Of a stretch of 64,000 nucleotides of DNA, positions 27,030 through 39,000 are shown in pieces. Position 1 is the stretch's first letter. Each line of letters begins with the position of its first letter. Position numbers and translations under genes: made by a program. This DNA comes from Streptomyces griseoruber (lineage in GTDB: Bacteria > Actinomycetota > Actinomycetes > Streptomycetales > Streptomycetaceae), in assembly GCF_001514205.1 (NCBI RefSeq), contig NZ_KQ948784.1, positions 58,208 through 122,207 of the forward strand, read 5' to 3'. The notes below the pieces were generated by a model that searched no databases, was not told where the DNA came from, and saw only the letters and a list, made by a program, of their open reading frames with translations.

Positions 27030-28221
27030 ACCGCACCTCGGGATCGAGGAGGGCGAGCTTGCCGTCCGCCAGGTGCAGGCGGTCGTTGCTGTAGTTCAAG
27101 GACGCGGAGCGCAGGTCCCGCAGCGCGTGCTCGAGGCGGGTCGGGGACCCCTTGAGATAGCCGTGCCGCATGCCGACCGCCTCGATGAGGCCGTCGACGA
27201 CCGCGAAGCACTCCTCGGCGGCCGTGATCTTGAGCGCGTTGAGCTGGAGCTGGATCCTCGGCAGGCTCAGATCGGGGCTCCGGCTGACGGTCCGCTCCGT
27301 CTGCGTGAGCAGGGCGTGGACGGTGTCCAGACGCCTGCGGGCCTGGGACAGCCTGGTCAGGAGCAGCTCGGAGCCCAGGTCGACCCGGTTGCGGTTCTCC
27401 GGCGAGCGCAGCATCCGCACGACCCGGGAGAGGGCGCCGGCCGCGGTGCCCAGCCAGGACGCCGACCAGCCCAGGTGGGCCATCGGACCGAACACCGAGG
27501 TGACGATGGCCCGGAAGTCGCCCTGCCCGCCGACCACATGGTGCTCCGGCACCCTGCCGCGCAGGCGCAGCGCGACGCTGTGGCTGGCCCGCATGCCCAG
27601 CGGCTGCCAGTCGCCGGTCTGCTCGACGACGAGCTGGTCGCGGTGCGCGTAGACGAGGGACACCTGATGCGGCGACGTGGCACCCGGCGCGAGCATGGTC
27701 ACCAGGAAGCCGTCGGCGTGCGCGCCACCGGTGACGATGGGCGCGAACCGATCCACGTCCAGTTCGTCGCCCGTGGTGTCGAGGGCCGCCTCGGAGGTGA
27801 GCAGGTGGCCGCCCTTGCCCGCCTCGGTGGTGACCGAGGCGACGTAGATCTTGCCGTCGGCGATCCGGGGCAGCAGCTCCGTGCGCAGCCGCTCGTCGCC
27901 GTGTTCGACCACCGCCGCGACCTGCTGGCAGTGCATGCTGAAGATCATCGCCACGGACAGGTCGACCCGCCCGAGCGAGACGCACGCCTCGATCATGTCC
28001 CGGAGGCCGCCGCCCAGCCCGCCGTACTCGACCGGCACCAGCAGACCCAGCAGCCCGGTGCGGCGCATCTCGTCCAGCGCCTCGACGGGGAAGACGGCGT
28101 CGCGGTCGGTCCGGTCCAGGTGCTCGGCGGCCACGGCGGCGACCCGGTCCGTCAGCCCGGCCAGCCGCCCGGGCTCCGGCGGACCCGCGACGACCGCGCG
28201 TTCGGAGGCGATCGCGTTCAT
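27022..28221 (-). CDS. Acyl-CoA dehydrogenase-like flavoenzyme B, 399 aa
   Basis: A second family member, divergent from the first. The N-terminal domain has RRTGLLGLLVPVEYGGLGGG and VAMIFSMHCQQVAAVVEHG; the middle domain has YVASVTTEAGKGGHLLTS; the C-terminal part has LKITAAEECFAVVDGLIEAV and GYLKGSPTRLEHALRDLRSA (usual 'G-x-G/YLR-xx-P-ER-RD' region). It lies 31 bp downstream of the small ACP gene. The pair may act in sequence or as a heteromer on an ACP-bound amino acid. The catalytic base is not identifiable by eye. Confidence 0.88.
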   Translation of the reverse strand: MNAIASERAVVAGPPEPGRLAGLTDRVAAVAAEHLDRTDRDAVFPVEALDEMRRTGLLGLLVPVEYGGLGGGLRDMIEACVSLGRVDLSVAMIFSMHCQQVAAVVEHGDERLRTELLPRIADGKIYVASVTTEAGKGGHLLTSEAALDTTGDELDVDRFAPIVTGGAHADGFLVTMLAPGATSPHQVSLVYAHRDQLVVEQTGDWQPLGMRASHSVALRLRGRVPEHHVVGGQGDFRAIVTSVFGPMAHLGWSASWLGTAAGALSRVVRMLRSPENRNRVDLGSELLLTRLSQARRRLDTVHALLTQTERTVSRSPDLSLPRIQLQLNALKITAAEECFAVVDGLIEAVGMRHGYLKGSPTRLEHALRDLRSASLNYSNDRLHLADGKLALLDPEVRFV

Positions 28222-28252
28222 GGGCGCTCCTTGGTTCGGCGGGCGGGGCCGG

Positions 28253-28510
28253 TCATCGGACGCTCGCCTCCTGGCCCGCTTCCGAGGCGGCGCTGATCGC
28301 GTTCCAGAGGCTGCCGGCGGTGGCGAAGGTGGCGTCGTTCATGGCTTCGTCGGGCAGCACCACGGCGAACGTGTCCTCGATGGCGAAGAGCAGTTCGATG
28401 GCCTGCATCGAGTCCAGACCCTGCTCCCGCAACGACGTCTCGGCGGTGATCTCCTCGTCGCCGAGGAACTTGAGGAACGGGGCGAGCAGTTCGGTGAAGC
28501 GGGGGTCCAT
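28253..28510 (-). CDS. Free-standing acyl carrier protein, 85 aa
   Basis: Discrete ACP with phosphopantetheine Ser34 in REQGLDSMQAIELLFAIED, an acidic helix II and normal length. Its start overlaps the decarboxylase stop by one base (TGATG). By analogy with BtrI in butirosin, or VinL in vicenistatin biosynthesis, it likely carries the amino acid that the adjacent PLP decarboxylase and dehydrogenases modify. The loading enzyme is either the AMP ligase (29804-31327) or one of the free A domains. Confidence 0.92.
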   Translation of the reverse strand: MDPRFTELLAPFLKFLGDEEITAETSLREQGLDSMQAIELLFAIEDTFAVVLPDEAMNDATFATAGSLWNAISAASEAGQEASVR

Positions 28511-29817
28511 CAGTTCACTCCAGAGGTGGGATCGGACGCGGGGGAAACCGGGGCGCGGGTGAGTGACACACGGGTCGTCACCGGGGCGGTGCCGGGCCGG
28601 TCGCTGTCGACCACGGCCTCCGCGGGCAGCGGGTGGCCGAGGAAACCGACGAGGCTGGCGTACAGCCCGTAGGCGCCGACATTGGGTACGGCGACCAGGT
28701 CACCCGGGCTGAGGGCGGGCAGCTTCGCCCCGCGTGCCCAGGTGTCGAGCGGGGTGCACAGCGGCCCCACGACGATGGCGTCCAGCTCGGGTGCCGAGTC
28801 GGCCCCGGCGGCGGCGCGCACCACGTGCGGAGCGAGCACCGGCAGACGGCGCAGTCCGGACATCCCGCCGAGATGGTGGATGCCGGAGGCGAGGACGACG
28901 ACGTCCTTGCCCTGGGAGCGCTTCACGTCCAGGACGGGGGTCACCAGCGTGCCGGCGGTGCCGACGAGGTAGCGGCCCGACTCGAACACCACCTCCGGCG
29001 CCCCGTCGCGCCAACCGGGTATCTCCTCGTCGAAGAGTTCCTGGAGGCGCGGACGGAGCGCGGAGAGGTCGACCGCCTCGCCCGCCTTGGCGAACGGTGC
29101 GCCGAACCCGCCGCCCAGGTCCAGGACGCGCACCCGTACGCCGTGTGCGGCGAGCCGCTCGGTCAACCGCCGCGCGGTGGCCAGGGAGCGCCGGAACTGG
29201 CCGTACAGGGAGTCGACCTCGGTGAGGTTCGTCCCCATGTACAGGTGCAGTCCGACGACTTCGACCCTGGGCCGGTCCGTGAACCGTTCCGGCTCGGCCA
29301 TCACCCAGCCGGTGTCCGCACCGAACTGCGAGGCGACGCCGGTCATGACCAGACCCTGGCCGGGTACCGGCTGGTCGTCGTTGATCCGCAGCAGACAGCG
29401 GGCCGTCACCGCGCCCTCCGCGGCCAGCCGGTCCAGCTGCTCGATCGCATGGGGCGAGTCGACGGAGAACAGCCGCACACCGCGGGTGAGGGCGTCCCGG
29501 ACCTCGGCATCGCTCTTCCCGGGCCCGGTGTACAGCGCGTCGGCGGGGTCCCACCCCGCGCCGAGCGCCGCGTCCAGTTCGCCGGTCGAGCAGACCTCCG
29601 GCCGCGCGCCGCGGGCGCGCAGCGTGGTCAGCAGCGCCGGGTGCGGGTTCGCCTTCAGCGAGTAGAACAGACCGGCCCGGTCCGGCAGGGCCGCGCGCAG
29701 CAGTTCGTGATTGCGGCGCACTTCGGCGACGTCGTAGACGTACGCGGGCGTCGGGACGCCCTCCAGATCGGCCAGCGGAACCGGCAGCACACCGGCGTGG
29801 CCCTCAACCACGGACAT
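28510..29817 (-). CDS. Fold-type III PLP decarboxylase (BtrK/VinO/DapDC-like), 435 aa
   Basis: An alanine-racemase-like barrel PLP decarboxylase. The PLP lysine is Lys55 in LFYSLKANPHPALL, followed by CSTGELDAAL, GLHLYMGTNL, VLDLGGGFG and FESGRYLVGTAG. The C-terminal GPLCTPLDTWARG, then GDLVAVPNVGAYGLYASLVG, matches the subfamily that decarboxylates carrier-bound amino acids (BtrK on glutamyl-ACP, VinO on 3-methylaspartyl-ACP) and the exosortase-associated decarboxylases, rather than true DapDC. The adjacent ACP and AMP ligase support this. The expected product is a carrier-bound omega-amino acid such as a 4-aminobutyryl or beta-amino acyl unit; the substrate is not fixed by sequence. Confidence 0.85.
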   Translation of the reverse strand: MSVVEGHAGVLPVPLADLEGVPTPAYVYDVAEVRRNHELLRAALPDRAGLFYSLKANPHPALLTTLRARGARPEVCSTGELDAALGAGWDPADALYTGPGKSDAEVRDALTRGVRLFSVDSPHAIEQLDRLAAEGAVTARCLLRINDDQPVPGQGLVMTGVASQFGADTGWVMAEPERFTDRPRVEVVGLHLYMGTNLTEVDSLYGQFRRSLATARRLTERLAAHGVRVRVLDLGGGFGAPFAKAGEAVDLSALRPRLQELFDEEIPGWRDGAPEVVFESGRYLVGTAGTLVTPVLDVKRSQGKDVVVLASGIHHLGGMSGLRRLPVLAPHVVRAAAGADSAPELDAIVVGPLCTPLDTWARGAKLPALSPGDLVAVPNVGAYGLYASLVGFLGHPLPAEAVVDSDRPGTAPVTTRVSLTRAPVSPASDPTSGVN

Positions 29818-31327
29818 GGTCCACCCGGTCGGTCAGCGCGGCCAGGGCCTTGCGGTCGATCTTTCCGTTGCCGGTGAGAGGGAGTTCCGGCACCACGAGA
29901 CAGGTGCGCGGAATCTTGTACTCCTCGATCACCTGACGCATCGCCTGGAGCACCTCCGCCCCGCTCAGCCCGTCGGTGACGGTCACGAACAGGCGGGCGG
30001 GTGCCGATCCGTCCGGGGCCAGAACGGCCGCCGTGCTGACGGCGGGCAGCCGCCGGGCCGCCGTCTCCACCTCGATGACGCTGACCCTGAAGCCGTTCTG
30101 CTTGTAGACGTCGTCGCGTCGGCCCTCGACGTACAGATAGCCCTCTTCGTCGAGCCGGCCGTAGTCGCCGGTACGCAGTTCGGGGAACAGCCCCTCGGCC
30201 TTGGGGTAGCGCTGGGCGTTGAGTTCGGCATGCCGCCAGTAGCCGGACATGACGTTCGGGCCACGGACCACGATCTCGCCGACCTCGCCGGCGGGAAGAC
30301 GCTCCCCCTTTTCGTCGACGACGAAGACCTCGGTGCCGGGCAGGGCCCGCCCGCTGGAACCGGGCCTGGCCAGATCGCCGTTCGCCGGCATGATGGTGGC
30401 GCGCTTGCACTCGGTGAGCCCGAACATCAGGTGCACATCCAGTCCGGGCAGGCTCGCGCGCAGCACGTCCAACGTGTCCTGCGGCATCGCGGCACCGGTG
30501 TTGGTCAGCATGCGCAAGGAGAGTTCGCGGGCTCCGGCGCGCCGCAGCAGCCGGGCCAGGGTGTCGGCGACCGCGGGGACCGCGGGGAGCACGGTGGCCC
30601 GCGCGCGCAGCAGGTGGGTCAGCAGCGGCGGCCCCACCTCCGCCGGCCGGCCCAGCCACACGTGGGCCCCGCTGCATGCTCCCAGGAAGAGCTGGTAGAG
30701 GCCGTAGTCGAAGGACAGGGGGAGCGGACTGTAGACCACGTCGTCGGGACGGTAGCCCAGCACCTGCTGGATCGCCCGCACCGCGAAGAGCATCTGCTGG
30801 TGGGTGCTGACGACGGCCTTGGGGAGCGAGGTCGTGCCGGAGGTGTAGATCAGGCAGACCGGGTCCACGGAGAGCGGCGCGGCCGGCAGCGGCCCGGTCT
30901 CGCCGTCGGTGTCGAGGGCGCGTGCCGTCACGGTCGCGAGGTCCTCGGCGCGCACGCCCTGCTGCCCCGCCGTCGCCCGATTGGCCGCGGAGTCGCTGAC
31001 CAGGAGCGTGGGTTCGCTGTCGTCGAGCACGTGCTCCAGCTGACTGCCCTGCACCTGCTCGTGCAGCAGCGAGAAGGGCACGCCAAGGCGCGAGGCGGCG
31101 TGGACCAGAACGGGCACCGTGGTGGATGCCTGTGCGCTGACCAGCAGCCGGTGCCCACGCCGCAGGCCCAGCTCGCTCAGCCAGTACGCGACGCGCCGGC
31201 TCGCGGCGGCCAGTTCCAGATAGGTGAGGGTGTGGTCGTGGCACGTCACGGCGGGACGATCCGGCCGGCGCGCGGCCGCGTCGTCCAGCAGTTCGTGCAG
31301 CAGCGCGGCAGGGGGCTGAGTAGTCAT
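29804..31327 (-). CDS. AMP-dependent ligase (acyl/aminoacyl-ACP ligase type), 507 aa
   Basis: ANL-superfamily enzyme: P-loop IYTSGTTSLPKAVVSTHQQ, VMFGLTECKRATIM-type motif (HLMFGLTECKRA), TGDYGRLDEEGYLYVEGRRD, DVYKQNGFRVSVIEVE, and catalytic Lys in ELPLTGNGKIDRKAL. ATG 31327 shares one base with the stop of the preceding gene; the end overlaps the decarboxylase start by 14 bp. The sequence resembles the exosortase-A-associated acyl ligases that travel with a type III PLP decarboxylase and an ACP, the same trio seen here. Its likely job is to load a carboxylic or amino acid onto an ACP. Confidence 0.87.
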   Translation of the reverse strand: MTTQPPAALLHELLDDAAARRPDRPAVTCHDHTLTYLELAAASRRVAYWLSELGLRRGHRLLVSAQASTTVPVLVHAASRLGVPFSLLHEQVQGSQLEHVLDDSEPTLLVSDSAANRATAGQQGVRAEDLATVTARALDTDGETGPLPAAPLSVDPVCLIYTSGTTSLPKAVVSTHQQMLFAVRAIQQVLGYRPDDVVYSPLPLSFDYGLYQLFLGACSGAHVWLGRPAEVGPPLLTHLLRARATVLPAVPAVADTLARLLRRAGARELSLRMLTNTGAAMPQDTLDVLRASLPGLDVHLMFGLTECKRATIMPANGDLARPGSSGRALPGTEVFVVDEKGERLPAGEVGEIVVRGPNVMSGYWRHAELNAQRYPKAEGLFPELRTGDYGRLDEEGYLYVEGRRDDVYKQNGFRVSVIEVETAARRLPAVSTAAVLAPDGSAPARLFVTVTDGLSGAEVLQAMRQVIEEYKIPRTCLVVPELPLTGNGKIDRKALAALTDRVDHVRG

Positions 31328-32574
31328 CAGGCCTCTTCGAGGTGGGCGAGCGCAGGCTCGGCGTTCAGAGATCGCCGCACGATTGCGCAGATGGCGTCGA
31401 TGTCGTGCAGGTTCTCGGGCACCAGGTCGTCGGCGTCGAACTCGAAGTGCAGCTCCTCCTCGAGACGTTCGACGATCTCCACGATCCGGAAGGAGCTGAA
31501 CCGCGGTACCTCGCTGAGGAGCTGCCCGTTCAGGAGCGGTTCGGCCGCGGTGCCCAGCACGGCCGCGGCCACTCCGGCGACCGTGCCGCGCAGCTCGGCA
31601 CCCCGCGCGCCGGGCGACCCGGCGAGCTCGCCCGCGGCCGGTGCGCTGCCGAAGACCACGCCGTCCGCGTGCAGCTGCTCGCGCAGGCGGGGCAGCAGCG
31701 CCGGGGGCTCCGTCCGGCCGCGCTCGACCCGGCGCACGGCCAGGTAGGTCTGCTCGGTGAGGGCGCCCCAGGCCTGCAGGTGGGCGTCGACGGCGGTGTC
31801 CGGCGAGGGTCCGAACCGTGCGCGGAAGGCGGCGTGCAGTCTGCGGGAGCGGGCGAGGAACCAGGTTTCCAGGGTGAGTTGGCTGAGGGCCGCGGTGCGG
31901 TCGGGGTGCCGCGCATAGGCGTCGACGTACGCGTCGACGGCCTCGGGGCCCGCGAGATCGAGGGCGGCCGCCGCCGCGCCGGGCCCCTCGGCTGCGGGCT
32001 CGAGCTCGGCGACCAGGGCGGGGCTGGGCACGGCGGCCCTGAAGACCTGGGCCGGCAGGGTCCACAGCCCGGGGCGCGCGCTGCCCCACGGGGTTTCGTT
32101 GTGATACCCGTCCACGACGCTCACGTCGTCCGTGCCGTCGGCCTCGGCGAGGAAACTGTGCGCCATATGGCGTTGCTGGAAGTAGGGAATCCACGGCAGG
32201 TGATAGGCGTCCGACACCACATAGCACCCCTCGGCCAGCGGAATTCCGGCCGTCGCGGGTGTCCGGTGCAGCGCGCGCACGGCGATTCCGAGAACGCTCC
32301 GGGCGTCGGCAAGATGCTGCTCCACGGACCGTGCGACAGTCGGCAGCCCATTGGCCCCGATCTCGGGACGGAAATGCAGCGTCGCGCCGAGGCGCACATG
32401 GGTACCCGCACCGTGCCACCGGTCGGCGAGCACGGCCAGATTCACCTGGAGGCAGTCGAAGAGTTCGTACGAAATGCCGGGCGGCGGCGTCCGCGTCGTA
32501 CCGGGGCTCCCGCGCCGCACATCCCTCCCGCGAAGGTCGGTATCGCCTGAGCTCGCTGCCTCGTAGCGCACCAT
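31327..32574 (-). CDS. BtrH-like papain-fold domain fused to a C-terminal ACP, 415 aa
   Basis: First gene of the leftward operon. After an N-terminal stretch shared with the divergent PKS (VRYEAASSGDTDLRG), a BtrH_N-like domain carries a candidate Cys41 (YELFDCLQVNLAVL), His139 (QQRHMAHSFLAEADG) and Asp155 (VSVVDGYHNETPWG). A helical middle part follows. The last about 75 residues are an ACP with Ser361 in RFSSFRIVEIVERLEEELHF. The fusion suggests a thioester-handling enzyme that holds its own acyl group. I know no characterised protein with this exact architecture. The domain call rests on motif spacing and is tentative; the ACP is firm. Confidence 0.6.
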   Translation of the reverse strand: MVRYEAASSGDTDLRGRDVRRGSPGTTRTPPPGISYELFDCLQVNLAVLADRWHGAGTHVRLGATLHFRPEIGANGLPTVARSVEQHLADARSVLGIAVRALHRTPATAGIPLAEGCYVVSDAYHLPWIPYFQQRHMAHSFLAEADGTDDVSVVDGYHNETPWGSARPGLWTLPAQVFRAAVPSPALVAELEPAAEGPGAAAAALDLAGPEAVDAYVDAYARHPDRTAALSQLTLETWFLARSRRLHAAFRARFGPSPDTAVDAHLQAWGALTEQTYLAVRRVERGRTEPPALLPRLREQLHADGVVFGSAPAAGELAGSPGARGAELRGTVAGVAAAVLGTAAEPLLNGQLLSEVPRFSSFRIVEIVERLEEELHFEFDADDLVPENLHDIDAICAIVRRSLNAEPALAHLEEA

Positions 32575-32671
32575 CGTCCCCGTCCCTCATGGATTGGTTT
32601 CCGGCTCGGCACAGGAAGCTATCGGAGGGACGTGATATCGCCGCCATTCGCGTGCCATGCGTTCAGCATGC
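32527..32671. repeat. Left arm of a 145-bp inverted duplication (promoter plus 5' coding)
   Basis: Read on the minus strand this segment is almost identical to the plus strand of 32759-32901, with about one single-base length difference. Shared blocks include ACGCATGGC, GCGAATGGCGGC, CTCCGATAGCTTCCT, GAAACCAATCCATGAGGGA and GTGCGCTACGAGGCA. The homology continues into codons 1-17 of the BtrH-like/ACP gene (VRYEA-SS--DL-G). Confidence 0.93.
32641..32669 (-). promoter_or_regulatory. SARP box for the leftward biosynthetic operon
   Basis: Minus-strand heptamers ATGCTGA (32669-32663), ATGGCAC (32658-32652) and ATGGCGG (32647-32641) start exactly 11 bp apart. A TAGCTT -10 candidate (32621-32616) follows 19 bp after the last heptamer. 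This is the classical arrangement of binding sites for SARP activators, and a SARP gene lies in the same cluster. Confidence 0.8.
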
Positions 32672-32760
32672 AGAGCCCCTCCCGACTGATTTACGGAAAT
32701 GCCCCGATTTCTTGAGCGGATTGGCCCTCCAGTTCTAGAAATGCGCGGTGAATGCAGCTC

Positions 32761-32789
32761 ATGGCGGACGCATGGCGCGCGAATGGCGG
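32761..32789 (+). promoter_or_regulatory. SARP box for the rightward biosynthetic operon
   Basis: Heptamers ATGGCGG (32761-32767), ATGGCGC (32772-32778) and ATGGCGG (32783-32789) are spaced exactly 11 bp. TAGCTT (32809-32814), 19 bp downstream, is the -10 candidate. Geometry is the same as on the opposite strand. Binding of the AfsR-type protein encoded at 16928-20281 is inferred. Confidence 0.85.
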
Positions 32790-32856
32790 CAATATCAAGG
32801 GGCTCCGATAGCTTCCTCGGCGAGCCAGAAACCAATCCATGAGGGAGGGGCCGGCG

Positions 32857-36071
<3,215 letters not shown>

Positions 36072-36075
<4 letters not shown>

Positions 36076-39000
36076 CCGAGACCATCCGCGAACCCGCCCG
36101 CGAGATGTCGGCCGACCAGCGCGCCGAGATCCTCGCCCGCCTGCGCGCCGAGAAGCGCGACGCCGCCGCCGCCGGTCGACCGCGCCCCCGCGCCGCGGAC
36201 CTGGACCTGATCCCGCTCAGCCCGGCCCAGGAGCGCCTCTACTTCCAGGACCTGCTCGATCCGGGCAACCCGGCCCTCAACATCACCGTCTCGATCCGGG
36301 TCCGCGGCGCCCTGGACCACGGCGCCGTGGAACGCGCGCTGGCCGTGGTCGTGGAGCGCCATGAAGCGCTGCGCACCGCGTTCCTGGCCGGCCCCGAGGG
36401 GCCCCGCCAGCGTGTCGTCCCCGCCGGACCGGTCGCCGTCCCCGTCGGCACCGCCGACGCCGATGCCGAGGGCGCGCCCGGCGACCGGCAGGGCCCGCCG
36501 GATCTCGACGCGGCCCTGCTCCGGCACGCGCGCACCCGACTCGACCTGGTCACCGGACGCCTCCTGGACGCCGCGCTGTTCCCCGTCGGGAACGACGAGC
36601 ACCTGCTCCAGATCGTCGTCCACCACATCGCCTTCGACGGCTGGTCCACCTCCGTCCTCGTGGAGGAACTCGTCGAGGCCTACCGCGCCGACACCGCGGG
36701 CCGCCGGCCCAAGCTCGACGCACTGCCGATCCAGTACCCGGACTTCTCGCTGTGGGCGCGCGAGCGCGCGGCGGGGGACCGCTACGAGCGCCGCCTCGCC
36801 GCGGTCCGCGACCGCCTCAGCGGCGCCCCGTTCGTCCTGGACCTGCCCGCCGACAAGCCCCGGCCGCCGCTCCAGACCCACCACGGCGCCCTGACCCCCC
36901 TCGTCCTGGACTACGAGACCAGCGCCCGCCTGGCCGCCCTGGCCCGCGCCGAGGGCACCACGCCGTTCGTCGCCCTGCTCAGTGTCCTGACGATCCTGCT
37001 CCGCCGGGCCTCGGACGACGCCGAAGTGGTCATCGGGTCCCCGGTCGCCGGACGCACCCGTCCCGAACTGGAGCCGATGATCGGCTGCTTCGCCGACATC
37101 CTCGTCCTGCGCATGGCCCCGGCGGCCTCGGCCACCTTCCGCGACCTGCTGCGCGCGGCGCACGAGGAGGCCGGCCGGGCCTACGGGGACCAGGAGGTCC
37201 CGTACGCCAAGGTCGTCGAAGCCCTGGCACCGCCGCGCGACCCGTCCCGTAACCCCCTGTTCCAGGTCATGTTCGGCTTCCACGAGGTCCTCCCGGCCCG
37301 CTTCGACGACGCGGTCCCGGAGTTCACCGTGGAGACCCGCGACAACGGCGTCACCGACTTCGACCTGTTCCTGAACATGGACCGTCGCGAGGACGGCTGC
37401 TTCCAGGGCGAACTGCGCTACAACACCGACCTGTTCACCGCGGAGGCCATCGCCGACCTCACCGGGCGCTTCGCCGACGTGGCGCGCGCCGTCGCCGCCG
37501 CTCCCGACACGCCGTGGAACCGCCTCGCTCCGGCCCGCGCCGGGCTGGTCGCGCTGGCCGCCTCGTTCCCGGTCGAGCCGGTGCTGCCGGAGGTGCGCGC
37601 CTGGGCCAGGCACGCGGGGCTCGGACTGGGCTTCGAGGTGCCGTCCGAACCCGGCCCGGTGACCGCTCAACTGCGCGCGCTGACCGGCGTGTTCGGCAGG
37701 AACCCCGGCGCCGCCCACGTGGTGCTGCTGCGCTGGGAGGATCTGGCCAGGGCCGGCGCCGTACCGGACCGGCGCGACCCCGAGGCGGTCGGCGCGGCCC
37801 TGGACCGCGGCCTCGTAGAGTTCTGCGACGCGCTGTCCGCCTATCGCGCCTGGTCCGACGACCCGCTGACGATCGTGCTCTGCCCGCCCTCGGCGGCCTG
37901 GGCCCGCTGGCACGGCACCGAGGTCTTCGACGGTCCGGCCCGCCGTCTCGGCGAGGCCTGCCGCCGCTGGTCCGACGTCCGGATCCGCACCGCCCGGGCC
38001 ACGGCGCCGAAGAACGCCGAGAGCAACGGGAGCGACGGGAGCGACGGCTTCGACGAGGACCAGGACGACGCCGACTTCCTCGACGGGCTGGACGTCGTGC
38101 CGTACGCCGGTGCCGACTTCCACGCCCTGCTCGGTGCCTCGGTCGTGCGCACCCTGCTGCCGCTGACCGTCCGCGACGAGGACGGGCACCCGGCCGAACT
38201 CCTCCCCGTCTGGCCGTCGCGGCTGGCCCCCGGGGCCGCCGGACCCGTCGGCGGTGCGGCCGCGGCCGACAACGCCGACCACGGACCGGCCGCGGAGAAC
38301 GGAGCGCCGGGCGCGGCCGGATTCCGCGAGCCGGTCACCGACACCGAGCGCCGCCTGGCCGCGATGTGGCAGCAGGCGCTCAAGGTCGACCGGGTCGGCC
38401 TGGACGACAGCTTCTTCGCCCTCGGCGGCCACTCCTTCCTCGCCGTCGAACTGCTGACCCGCATCAAGGCCGAGTTCGGCCGCTCGGTGGAGCCGTTCGA
38501 GCTCTTCCGCGGCCCGACCCTCGGCCACCTCGCCCACCTCGTCGACGCCGCGGCACCCGGCGTGCGCGAGGACGGCCCGGTGCCCGTGCCACGCGACCGG
38601 ACGCTCGCACCGTCCTCCACCCAGCGCCGGCTGTGGACCCTGGCGAAGGTGCACGGCGCCGGCCTCCTGCACAACAGCGCCTTCCCGCTGCGCATCGACG
38701 GCGACCTCGACGAGGCCGCACTGCGCACGGCTGTCGCGGCCCTGCTCGACCGCCACGAATCGCTGCGTACGACGATCGTCGAGGACCGCGACGGCGTACC
38801 GGTGCTGCACATCGTGCCCGACGCGGCGCGCTGGGGGAGCGAGGTCTTCCCCGCGACGACGACCGTCCCCGAAGGACCGGACCGGCCGGACGAGATCGAG
38901 CGCCTGATGCGCGCCGCCGCCGAGGAGACCTTCGAGCTCGACCGCGGCCCGCTGGCCCGGTTCCGGCTGTTCGCCGCCGGGCCGCGCACCCACTACCTGT

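Noticed and set aside
28510..29817. True diaminopimelate decarboxylase (lysA)
   Set aside because: The C-terminal GPLCTPLDTWARG variant and the linkage to ACP, AMP ligase and NRPS genes fit carrier-dependent decarboxylases better than lysine biosynthesis.
32839..32856. ATG at 32839 as start of the KS-AT-ACP gene
   Set aside because: The same ATGAGGGA occurs in the mirrored leader on the other strand, where it is not in the gene; the conserved VRYEA peptide supports GTG 32857.
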